Source of the DNA: an uncultured Lacinutrix sp.
GTDB taxonomy: Bacteria; Bacteroidota; Bacteroidia; Flavobacteriales; Flavobacteriaceae
DNA length: 7,275 nt
Assembly: GCA_937916035.1 (NCBI GenBank)
Contig: CALGIH010000119.1
Location: 1-7,275 of the forward strand
Direction: 5' to 3'
The position numbers and the translations under genes were made by a program. The notes under the pieces were generated by a model. It ran no database searches, was not told the origin of the DNA, and saw only the letters and a program-made list of their open reading frames with translations. The stretch's first letter is position 1, and the number at the start of each line of letters is the position of its first letter. Below, in pieces: positions 1 to 5,802 of the stretch.

Positions 1-1
1 A

Positions 2-1897
2 GTAAAACAAGTAAAAGCTGATATTGTTAGCGGCATAACTAAACTCCTATATGTCGCGCCAGAATCGTTGACCAAGGAGGAAAATGTAGAGTTTTTACGA
101 ACGGTTAAGATTTCGTTTATGGCCATAGATGAAGCCCATTGCATCAGTGAATGGGGACATGATTTCAGGCCAGAATATAGAAACCTTAGACATATTATTA
201 AACGTATTGGTGATGATATTCCAATGATTGGACTTACAGCTACAGCAACACCAAAGGTTCAAGAAGATATATTAAAGAATTTAGGAATGAGTGATGCCAA
301 TACATTCAAGGCATCATTTAACAGACCAAATCTGTATTATGAAGTACGACCCAAAACCAAAAATGTAGATGCAGATATTATTCGTTTTGTAAAGCAAAAT
401 GATGAAAAATCTGGAATTATTTACTGTTTGAGTAGAAAACGTGTTGAAGAGTTAGCACAAGTGCTTCAGGTAAACGGTGTTAAGGCAGTGCCTTATCATG
501 CAGGTCTAGATGCCAAAACACGTGTGAGGCATCAAGATATGTTTTTAATGGAGGATTGCGATGTGGTTGTTGCCACCATTGCCTTCGGAATGGGAATTGA
601 CAAACCAGATGTTCGATTTGTAGTTCATCACGATATTCCAAAAAGTATTGAAAGTTACTACCAGGAAACTGGTCGTGCAGGACGTGATGGAGGCGAAGGA
701 CACTGTTTAGCATACTACGCTTATAAGGACATTGAGAAACTAGAAAAATTCATGTCTGGGAAGCCAGTTGCTGAACAAGAAATTGGCCATGCGCTTTTAC
801 AGGAAGTTGTCGCTTTTGCTGAAACGTCTATTTCAAGACGTAAATTTATATTGCATTATTTTGGTGAAGAGTTTGATAATGAAACAGGTGAAGGTGGTGA
901 ATTAGATGATAATGTACGTAACCCGAAGAAGCAAATTGAAGCGCAAGAACAAGTTACCATATTGATTGATGTTGTAGCCAAAACCAACGAAACCTATAAA
1001 AGCAAAGATTTGGTTAATGTTATTATTGGGAAGGAAAACGCTTTAATCAACTCACACAAAAATAATGAGCAGCCCTATTTTGGGATTGGTAAAAAATACG
1101 ATGCAAAATATTGGATGGCATTGATTCGTCAAGTCCTGGTTGCTGGTTTATTGCTAAAGGATATTGAAACCTATGGTGTTATAAAAGTTACGGATGCTGG
1201 GAAAACTTTTTTAAAGAATCCAGTATCGTTTATGATGACCGAAGACCACGTGTTTGATGGTGGTACTGATGATGTTATTACAGCCTCAAAAAGTGGAGGA
1301 GCAGTTGCAGATGAAGCGTTAATGAAAATGCTGAAGGATTTACGAAAGCAAAATGCTAAAAAGCTTGGTGTTCCGCCTTTTGTTATTTTTCAAGATCCGT
1401 CACTTGAAGATATGTCTCTTAAATATCCCATTACATTAGAAGAGTTAGGTAATGTTTATGGTGTTGGAGATGGTAAAGCAAAGAAATACGGAAAAGATTT
1501 TGTAGCTCTTATTGGAAGGTATGTTGATGAAAACGACATAGAACGCCTGGATGATTTAATTGTAAAATCAACTGGCTCTAAATCTGCCCTAAAATTATAT
1601 ATCATTCAAAACATCGATAGAAAGTTGCGTTTGGATGAATTAGCATCTGCAAAAGGGATGAACATGTCTGATTTTATTAAAGAAATGGAGGCTATTGTTT
1701 TTTCTGGAACCAAACTCAATATTGATTATTGGATTAATGAAGTCTTAGATGAAGAACAACAAGAAGAGATTCATGATTATTTTATGGAGTCTCAAACCGA
1801 TAAAATTGAAGCAGCCATGGAAGAATTTGATGGTGATTATGAAGATGAAGAATTACGGCTTTACCGCATCAAGTTTATTAGTGAAGTGGCGAATTAG
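2..1897 (+). CDS. recQ: ATP-dependent DNA helicase RecQ, 5' end outside window
   Basis: Superfamily 2 3'-5' DNA helicase that unwinds recombination and replication-fork intermediates. The frame is open to the left edge, giving 631 visible residues. Family members in this phylum are about 700-730 residues, so roughly 100 N-terminal residues, including the Walker A motif, are missing. Visible in order: LLYVAPESL (motif Ia/Ib region, residues 15-23), DEAH box at 43-46 followed by CISEWGHDFRPEY, LTATAT (motif III, 78-83), GMGIDKPDVR (motif V, about 196-205) and ETGRAGRDG (motif VI, 222-230). A winged-helix RQC region (about 312-422), an HRDC domain (about 435-517) and an acidic C-terminal extension, probably a further helix-turn-helix module, follow. 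The zinc-binding segment (about 273-308) has no cysteine. A TTG at 68 is internal, not the start. It ends in tandem stops TAG TAG, 17 bp from the convergent neighbour. Identity is near certain. Confidence 0.97.
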   Translation, partial: VKQVKADIVSGITKLLYVAPESLTKEENVEFLRTVKISFMAIDEAHCISEWGHDFRPEYRNLRHIIKRIGDDIPMIGLTATATPKVQEDILKNLGMSDANTFKASFNRPNLYYEVRPKTKNVDADIIRFVKQNDEKSGIIYCLSRKRVEELAQVLQVNGVKAVPYHAGLDAKTRVRHQDMFLMEDCDVVVATIAFGMGIDKPDVRFVVHHDIPKSIESYYQETGRAGRDGGEGHCLAYYAYKDIEKLEKFMSGKPVAEQEIGHALLQEVVAFAETSISRRKFILHYFGEEFDNETGEGGELDDNVRNPKKQIEAQEQVTILIDVVAKTNETYKSKDLVNVIIGKENALINSHKNNEQPYFGIGKKYDAKYWMALIRQVLVAGLLLKDIETYGVIKVTDAGKTFLKNPVSFMMTEDHVFDGGTDDVITASKSGGAVADEALMKMLKDLRKQNAKKLGVPPFVIFQDPSLEDMSLKYPITLEELGNVYGVGDGKAKKYGKDFVALIGRYVDENDIERLDDLIVKSTGSKSALKLYIIQNIDRKLRLDELASAKGMNMSDFIKEMEAIVFSGTKLNIDYWINEVLDEEQQEEIHDYFMESQTDKIEAAMEEFDGDYEDEELRLYRIKFISEVAN

Positions 1898-1914
1898 TAG
1901 CTAGAATATTGTTT

Positions 1915-2358
1915 TTAGGCCTGATGTAATTTAAACTCTAGAGTTTTTTTATTTGTTACGAGTTGAATACTTTTAATATTAGATTGCTTTAATTTTGAAA
2001 CATCTCCTTCTTCAATCTGAAAGTCAATTCTTGTAATGTACTTGTTTGAGACATTAGAATGGTCTGACTCAAATTCATCCATATCCGTTTTTAGTTCCAG
2101 ATTAAAATCATCAGCTACCACATTTAGTTTTGCTCCTTTCATTGTTTTAATCTTAAAGGACCCAATAATAATTGTTGTAAAGTAGAAATAACCACCAAGT
2201 TCCTTATCCGAAGCATACATGACATTTTGTTCAGAAACAGCAAAGGCTTTATCATCGATAATATTGATAATATCTTCAGTAAAATTGTCAATAGGTGTTT
2301 GCTCCACCTCATTGGTATTTCCAAAAGCCGCTAATATTTTATTTATTGAAAACTTCAT
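1915..2358 (-). CDS. Conserved-looking hypothetical protein, 147 aa
   Basis: I do not recognise this protein. It starts at the ATG complementary to 2356-2358 and ends with TAA at 1915-1917. It has no signal peptide, transmembrane segment or cysteine, so it is probably cytoplasmic. The composition is rich in acidic and lysine residues. The pattern after residue 55 (YFYFTTIIIGSFKIKT, KLNVVADDFNLELKT, KYITRIDFQIEEGDV, SIQLVTNKKTLEFKL) alternates hydrophobic and polar residues and suggests a beta-rich fold. The N-terminal 40 residues look helical. The gene is convergent with recQ and divergent from the PPIase gene, so it is probably monocistronic from its own promoter at 2375-2382. A good -7 element, a full-length frame and ordinary codon use support a real gene; function is unknown. 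Confidence 0.8.
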   Translation of the reverse strand: MKFSINKILAAFGNTNEVEQTPIDNFTEDIINIIDDKAFAVSEQNVMYASDKELGGYFYFTTIIIGSFKIKTMKGAKLNVVADDFNLELKTDMDEFESDHSNVSNKYITRIDFQIEEGDVSKLKQSNIKSIQLVTNKKTLEFKLHQA

Positions 2359-2374
2359 TATTTTAGAATTTTCA

Positions 2375-2382
2375 CAAACATA
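2375..2382 (-). promoter_or_regulatory. Bacteroidota-type -7 element for the 147-aa hypothetical gene
   Basis: On the minus strand this reads TATGTTTG, an exact match to the TAnnTTTG -7 consensus used by the primary sigma factor in Bacteroidota. It ends 16 nt before the ATG at 2358, giving a short leader of about 10 nt. No convincing TTTG -33 element sits at the usual 19-21 nt spacing; the nearest TTTG is 26 nt away. Confidence 0.5.
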
Positions 2383-2450
2383 GTAAACAAAACCTAAAAT
2401 GATTAAGTCAAAAACTCTTAATTCTTAATTCATAAATCGCAAAACCTTGT

Positions 2451-2458
2451 TATCTTTG
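2451..2458 (+). promoter_or_regulatory. Bacteroidota-type -7 element for the cyclophilin-FKBP gene
   Basis: The sequence TATCTTTG matches TAnnTTTG exactly and lies 24 nt before the ATG at 2483, predicting a leader of roughly 18 nt. It overlaps an in-frame TTG at 2447, which argues that translation starts at ATG 2483. No clear -33 TTTG is seen at the usual spacing; that area holds the tandem repeat CTTAATT-CTTAATT (2417-2430). Confidence 0.55.
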
Positions 2459-2482
2459 CACCTCATTAAAAAACAGAATATC

Positions 2483-3415
2483 ATGCAAGACGGTTTATAC
2501 GCAAAATTCAATACTTCAAAAGGCAGCATTTTAGTAGCTCTTGAATATCAAAAAACACCTGGAACAGTTGGTAATTTTGTAGCCTTGGCAGAAGGTAATC
2601 TAGAAAACTCTGTAAAATCACAAGGAACACCTTATTATGATGGCTTAAAATTCCATAGAGTAATTCCTGATTTTATGATTCAAGGAGGATGTCCACTTGG
2701 GAGTGGAACTGGAAACCCAGGATACAAATTTGATGACGAGTTTCATCCAGACCTTAAGCATGATGCGCCAGGAGTACTATCTATGGCAAACGCAGGTCCT
2801 GGTACTAATGGAAGTCAATTTTTTATCACGCATATTGAAACGTCTTGGTTAGATAATAAGCATACCGTATTTGGAAAAGTACAAGAAGGACAAGATATTG
2901 TTGATGCTGTAGCTCAAGGAGATACTCTTGATACTATAGAAATTGTTAGAGTAGGAGCAGATGCTGAAAACTTTAATGCGGTGGAAGCCTTTAGAACATT
3001 TGAAGGCTCAAGAGAAAAGCGTTTAGCTGAAGAACAAGCATCTAGTGAAGCGGCATTAGATAAAATTGCAATAGGTTTTGAATCTACAGATAGTGGATTG
3101 CGTTATCAAATTATTCAAAAAGGAACAGGAACAAAAGCAGAAAAAGGAAAAACCGTTTCTGTACATTATAAAGGTCAATTGCCAGATGGAACAGTGTTTG
3201 ATTCTTCTTATAAGCGTAATCAACCTATTGATTTTCCATTAGGAATGGGTAATGTGATTGCAGGTTGGGATGAAGGTATTGCTTTATTGCATGTTGGAGA
3301 TAAAGCACGTTTTGTTATACCAAGTCATTTGGGTTATTGTTCACAAGGAGCTGGAGGAGCGATTCCGCCAGATGCAACACTTATTTTTGATGTAGAATTA
3401 ATGGCTGTTAAATAA
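2483..3415 (+). CDS. Dual-domain peptidyl-prolyl cis-trans isomerase (cyclophilin-FKBP fusion)
   Basis: A 310-residue protein joining two unrelated prolyl isomerase folds, which catalyse cis-trans isomerisation of X-Pro bonds during protein folding. The cyclophilin domain spans about residues 5-160, with [13 protein letters not shown] (57-69, catalytic Arg59, Phe64, Gln67), GTNGSQFF (107-114) and [10 protein letters not shown] (122-131), so all signature residues are present. A charged, probably helical linker (about 165-195) leads to an FKBP domain (about 200-310) with VHYKG (Tyr229), FDSS (Phe239-Asp240), VIAGW (258-262) and GYCSQG (Tyr285). Compared by eye with FKBP12, the glycine after the pocket tyrosine is Cys286 here. 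No signal peptide is seen, so it is probably cytoplasmic. ATG 2483 is chosen over TTG 2447 because the promoter overlaps the latter and the cyclophilin fold begins right after it. Dual immunophilins of this order have been described in flavobacteria. Monocistronic, ended by the terminator at 3445-3481. Confidence 0.95.
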   Translation: MQDGLYAKFNTSKGSILVALEYQKTPGTVGNFVALAEGNLENSVKSQGTPYYDGLKFHRVIPDFMIQGGCPLGSGTGNPGYKFDDEFHPDLKHDAPGVLSMANAGPGTNGSQFFITHIETSWLDNKHTVFGKVQEGQDIVDAVAQGDTLDTIEIVRVGADAENFNAVEAFRTFEGSREKRLAEEQASSEAALDKIAIGFESTDSGLRYQIIQKGTGTKAEKGKTVSVHYKGQLPDGTVFDSSYKRNQPIDFPLGMGNVIAGWDEGIALLHVGDKARFVIPSHLGYCSQGAGGAIPPDATLIFDVELMAVK

Positions 3416-3444
3416 CATTTATTGACTATACATTTCGTTAAAAT

Positions 3445-3481
3445 AAAAAAACGCCTCATAAATAATATGAGGCGTTTTTTT
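3445..3481 (+). terminator. Strong intrinsic terminator after the PPIase gene
   Basis: A perfect 10-bp stem, ACGCCTCATA (3451-3460) paired with TATGAGGCGT (3466-3475), encloses a 5-nt loop AATAA. It is flanked by an A run (3445-3450) and a T run (3475-3481) that can extend the pairing. It lies 29 nt after the PPIase stop codon. The symmetric A and T tracts could let it act on both strands, but no minus-strand gene ends here. Confidence 0.92.
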
Positions 3482-3490
3482 ATTAGCTCT

Positions 3491-3529
3491 CAATTGATTA
3501 AATTATCAATCCAATTGATTCAAATCAAT
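3491..3529. repeat. Two adjacent inverted repeats (ATTGATT/AATCAAT) before the lipoprotein gene
   Basis: The nonamer CAATTGATT occurs at 3491-3499 and again at 3512-3520, 21 bp apart, or two helical turns. Each copy is followed by its complement: ATTGAT (3493-3498) with ATCAAT (3505-3510), and ATTGATT (3514-3520) with AATCAAT (3523-3529). The second dyad is nearly continuous, with a 2-bp centre, and ends 4 nt before the ATG at 3534. The block lies between the terminator and the start codon. It could be a dimer-bound operator or an RNA hairpin covering the translation start; AT-richness makes chance a real alternative. Confidence 0.5.
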
Positions 3530-3533
3530 AGCA

Positions 3534-4235
3534 ATGCGAACAAGATTCATAATAATTTTATTTCTATCAGTATTTATAACGAGTTGCACTAAAAATGTTG
3601 ATTATACTCAAGGATTTATGGACGAAACATCAGGGCTCTATAAATACTCTTCAGATGAGGTTATAGAAGTCTATTATGACAATAACAAGTTATTCTTAAA
3701 TTGGCGTGGCGTTGAAAAAATTAAACTAGTAGTTCTAAATCAACATACTTTTTTTATTGCAGATATGTATGCAAAGCTTCGTTTTGTAAAACACCTAAAT
3801 ACTAACGAAGATTATTTGTCTATTGTAAACCCTGAGAATGAAGATTTAGTCACTTATGACTATTTGAAATTATCGGATTCAGTTAATATACCAAGTGGGT
3901 ATTTAAAAAACGGACATTATGATAAAGCACTTGCAGGATATTTAGAGATTCAAAAACAAGATTCTACTAGCGTTTTTATTAATGAATGGGACTTTAATAG
4001 GCTTGGTTATGGGCTTTTGAATGACAAAAATTATCAAAATGCTATTGACGTCTTTAAAATTAATGTAGCCTTATATCCTGAAAGCAGTAATGTTTTTGAT
4101 AGATTAGCCAGTGCTTATTTAAGAAGTGGTGATAGCATACAAGCTTTTGATAATTATAAAAAAGCTTTAGCGCTTAATAAGGATAATAGAAGCGCCAAAC
4201 AGTTTGTAAATGACTACAATGAAAAGGAGAATTAG
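3534..4235 (+). CDS. TPR-containing lipoprotein
   Basis: A 233-residue predicted lipoprotein. A short basic start (MRTR), a hydrophobic core and the lipobox-like VFITSC place the lipidated cysteine at residue 18. The residues after it (TKNVD) do not form an obvious surface-export signal, so which membrane face it occupies is open. Residues about 30-115 look beta-rich (DETSGLYKY, KLFLNWRG). By eye they resemble the small domain found C-terminal to serine-hydrolase (beta-lactamase-like) domains in related bacteria. Residues about 122-228 contain roughly three TPR-like helix pairs, including FNRLGYGLLNDKNYQNAIDV and LASAYLRSGDSIQAFDNYKK. No catalytic serine-hydrolase motif is present, so a scaffold or accessory role is more likely than an enzyme. 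It is preceded by the inverted repeats at 3491-3529, and no clear -7 element or Shine-Dalgarno is visible. The gene and its lipoprotein nature are well supported; the role is unknown. Confidence 0.85.
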   Translation: MRTRFIIILFLSVFITSCTKNVDYTQGFMDETSGLYKYSSDEVIEVYYDNNKLFLNWRGVEKIKLVVLNQHTFFIADMYAKLRFVKHLNTNEDYLSIVNPENEDLVTYDYLKLSDSVNIPSGYLKNGHYDKALAGYLEIQKQDSTSVFINEWDFNRLGYGLLNDKNYQNAIDVFKINVALYPESSNVFDRLASAYLRSGDSIQAFDNYKKALALNKDNRSAKQFVNDYNEKEN

Positions 4236-4348
4236 CTAGCGTATTTATTATAAAGCTCTTTTAATACGATTTTTTTTGTCCTTTAAATTCAACCTTTTAA
4301 AGAATAGCCTGTTTTTTATAGAAATTAATTGACCTCTTGACATAATAA

Positions 4349-4381
4349 TTTGGAGGCAAACTCGCTTTTCTTATACCTTAG
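4349..4381 (+). promoter_or_regulatory. Candidate promoter for the T9SS-tail protein gene
   Basis: TTTG (4349-4352) and TACCTTAG (4374-4381, one mismatch to TAnnTTTG) are separated by 21 nt, within the range of Bacteroidota -33/-7 promoters. The -7 ends 21 nt before the ATG at 4403, leaving a leader of about 15 nt. The rest of the 167-bp gap from 4236 is AT-rich, with T runs near 4270 and 4312 and a weak CTTTAAA/TTTAAAG dyad; no gene or convincing terminator is seen in it. Confidence 0.4.
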
Positions 4382-4402
4382 AGTTGTAATTAATCTCTCG
4401 TT

Positions 4403-4756
4403 ATGAAGCTCAAAATTTCCATCATTCTTCTCATTATGGCTACATTATTGTGTAATGCGCAAGATGAAACCAAAAAACAATCTCAAATAGATGCAATAGA
4501 AGATCAGACATTTAACCCAAATGGAATTAAACTATTTCCGAACCCTAGTGTTGAAAATATCACTCTAGAATTTAAGGATCAAATTTCTAATTTAATGCTA
4601 GAAATTATAGATGTAAGAGGCCGTTTAATGTTTTCTAAAGCATCAAGAAATACAACCCTTGAAAAGATAAATATAAGCACCTTCCCTCAAGGTGTTTATT
4701 TTATCAGAGTTAACTCTGTACCTGTTGAAGACTTTTTAAAATTCGTTAAAAAATAA
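4403..4756 (+). CDS. Small secreted protein consisting mainly of a T9SS type A sorting domain
   Basis: A 117-residue protein with a Sec signal peptide (MKLK, hydrophobic core, cleavage likely after Ala19 in CNA-Q). A hydrophilic spacer of only about 20 residues (20-40) leads straight into a C-terminal domain (about 41-117) of the type IX secretion sorting type. Recognisable features are KLFPNPS (43-49), a beta strand ending in EIIDVRGRLMF (67-77), INISTFPQGVYFIRV (89-103) and a basic end, FVKK. In this family the domain directs cargo through the T9SS across the outer membrane, after which it is removed or anchored. Here there is no cargo domain. Cys17 is not a good lipobox because Leu precedes it. 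It has a separate candidate promoter and lies 26 bp before the next gene. It may be a true mini-protein, a degraded remnant of a larger secreted protein, or a sorting-domain partner; nothing directly shows decay. Domain assignment is firm, role unknown. Confidence 0.85.
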   Translation: MKLKISIILLIMATLLCNAQDETKKQSQIDAIEDQTFNPNGIKLFPNPSVENITLEFKDQISNLMLEIIDVRGRLMFSKASRNTTLEKINISTFPQGVYFIRVNSVPVEDFLKFVKK

Positions 4757-4770
4757 AGTGTTCTTGTAGT

Positions 4771-4778
4771 TATATTTG
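4771..4778 (+). promoter_or_regulatory. Perfect -7 element directly upstream of the YfiT-like start codon
   Basis: TATATTTG is an exact TAnnTTTG match and ends 4 nt before the ATG at 4783. If used, transcription would begin at or very near the start codon, giving a leaderless or almost leaderless mRNA. No TTTG -33 element is seen at 19-21 nt; the upstream sequence is the end of the T9SS-tail gene. Read-through from that gene is the alternative. Confidence 0.4.
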
Positions 4779-4782
4779 CTGT

Positions 4783-5328
4783 ATGACTACACAAGAATTA
4801 CAACACTTAAGATATCCTATTGGGACGTTTCAATGTCCTAGTAATATTACAGAAGACCAAATTGCAAATTGGATTTCTATTTTAGAACATTTTCCTAAAC
4901 GATTAGAAAACTTAGTAAGTAATATAACAGATGTTCAACTAGACACGCCTTATCGCGAAGGAGGTTGGACCGTTAGACAAGTTGTACATCACGTTTCTGA
5001 TAGTCATCATCATAGCTATATTCGATTTAAATGGGCTTTAACTGAAGATAAACCTGTAATCAAGTATTATTATGAACAGTTATGGGCCGAATTACCTGAT
5101 GCTAAAACGGCTCCAATTAAAATGTCTTTAGATCATTTAAAGGCAGTTCATTATAAGTTAGTTTATTTATTGAAATCACTCAATATCGATCAGCTTAATA
5201 AAAGTTTTATTCACCCGGAGCATAATAATGAGGTGTTTTTAAAACAGAATATTGGGATATACGCTTGGCATAGTAATCATCATTATGCACATATTGAGAA
5301 TTTATTAAAACGTGAAGGCTGGCTATAA
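4783..5328 (+). CDS. DinB-like/YfiT family putative bacillithiol S-transferase
   Basis: A 181-residue cytoplasmic protein of the DinB-like four-helix-bundle superfamily, closest to Bacillus YfiT. Members bind a divalent metal through three histidines, and several are thiol transferases that conjugate bacillithiol to electrophiles or drugs. The N-terminal LRYPIGTF (9-16) is a hallmark of the YfiT subgroup. GGWTVRQVVHHVSDSH (60-75) supplies the first ligand from His69/His70, and YAWHSNHHYAHI (160-171) supplies the His163/His167 pair with the expected four-residue spacing. Length matches the family. The start ATG fits because the LRYPIG block begins eight residues later. It follows the T9SS-tail gene by 26 bp but has its own -7 element. 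The 3' end overlaps the convergent acetyltransferase by 6 bp. Family is secure; the exact thiol and substrate are inferred. Confidence 0.88.
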   Translation: MTTQELQHLRYPIGTFQCPSNITEDQIANWISILEHFPKRLENLVSNITDVQLDTPYREGGWTVRQVVHHVSDSHHHSYIRFKWALTEDKPVIKYYYEQLWAELPDAKTAPIKMSLDHLKAVHYKLVYLLKSLNIDQLNKSFIHPEHNNEVFLKQNIGIYAWHSNHHYAHIENLLKREGWL

Positions 5329-5772
5329 TTGCTTCTCAAAACAAACGCTGTTTTCTACATCTTTATATTGTCCGTAATTTGGAATCATTTGATAACCACA
5401 TTTTTTGTACAGTGCGATAGCTTCAACTAGTATTTTGCCAGTTTCAAGAATGCATTTGCTATAGCCTAGATCTGAAGACCAAGACTCGAGATTAGTCAAA
5501 ATTTGAGTTGCAATTCCTAAGCCACGAGCATTTTCAGGAACAAACATGCGTTTTATTTCCATTGTTTTTTTATCAAAAGACTTTATAGCGCCACAGCCAA
5601 TTGCGTTTGGACCTTTATAAGCAACTATCACATAGTTTAAGTTGGTTATGCCATTAAATTGATGGTAAAAATCAAGATAATCACCATCTTTTATAGTAAG
5701 CTCAGCATCCAATTGCTTTACCAGACTAATGAAATCTATGTTTTTAGAGTTGGTTTTTATGAAATGAATCAT
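5323..5772 (-). CDS. GNAT family N-acetyltransferase
   Basis: A 149-residue protein with the GNAT fold, which transfers an acyl group from acetyl-CoA to an amine. The acetyl-CoA pyrophosphate-binding loop is RGLGIA (83-88), preceded by the strand EIKRMFVPE (72-80) and followed by a helix and ILETG (108-112). The C-terminal motif B segment ALYKKCGYQMIPNYGQY (120-136) is typical of small soluble GNATs, and IGCGAIK (58-64) forms the central strand. The substrate cannot be read from sequence. It starts 30 bp after the MFS gene's stop on the same strand, with only a poor -7 match (TAATTTAG) between, so co-transcription with the transporter is likely. It converges on the YfiT-like gene and shares the 6-bp stop overlap. 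Family call is secure. Confidence 0.9.
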   Translation of the reverse strand: MIHFIKTNSKNIDFISLVKQLDAELTIKDGDYLDFYHQFNGITNLNYVIVAYKGPNAIGCGAIKSFDKKTMEIKRMFVPENARGLGIATQILTNLESWSSDLGYSKCILETGKILVEAIALYKKCGYQMIPNYGQYKDVENSVCFEKQL

Positions 5773-5802
5773 AGATTAAGTTAATTATCTAAATTAAAGA
5801 GA

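Noticed and set aside
68..70. TTG as the recQ start codon
   Set aside because: The frame continues upstream to the window edge with LLYVAPES, a conserved RecQ segment, so this TTG is an internal leucine codon.
480..713. Minus-strand open frame of 77 codons inside recQ
   Set aside because: It lies entirely antisense to the conserved helicase motifs V and VI. Its translation is low-complexity in His, Gln and Trp and resembles no family, so it is a shadow of recQ.
2139..2324. Minus-strand open frame of 61 codons
   Set aside because: It overlaps the 147-residue gene on the same strand in another frame, has no promoter or start context of its own and looks like a frame shadow.
2417..2430. Tandem repeat CTTAATT x2 in the divergent intergenic region
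   Set aside because: Two copies of an AT-rich 7-mer in an AT-rich intergenic region are expected by chance; there are no further copies and no symmetry.
2447..2449. TTG as the start of the cyclophilin-FKBP gene
   Set aside because: It lies just upstream of the -7 element (2451-2458), so it would not be in the mRNA; ATG 2483 fits the domain start.
3429..3436. TACATTTC as a -7 element for the lipoprotein gene
   Set aside because: It has one mismatch and lies upstream of the strong terminator at 3445-3481, which would stop its transcript before the gene.
4281..4302. CTTTAAA/TTTAAAG inverted repeat as a terminator for the lipoprotein gene
   Set aside because: The 7-bp stem is almost all A-T with an 8-nt loop, and the T run begins about 10 nt later, so it would not form a stable terminator.
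4337..4342. TTGACA resembling a sigma-70 -35 box
   Set aside because: Bacteroidota primary promoters do not use this element, and no TATAAT lies at 16-18 nt; the TTTG/TACCTTAG pair nearby is the better candidate.
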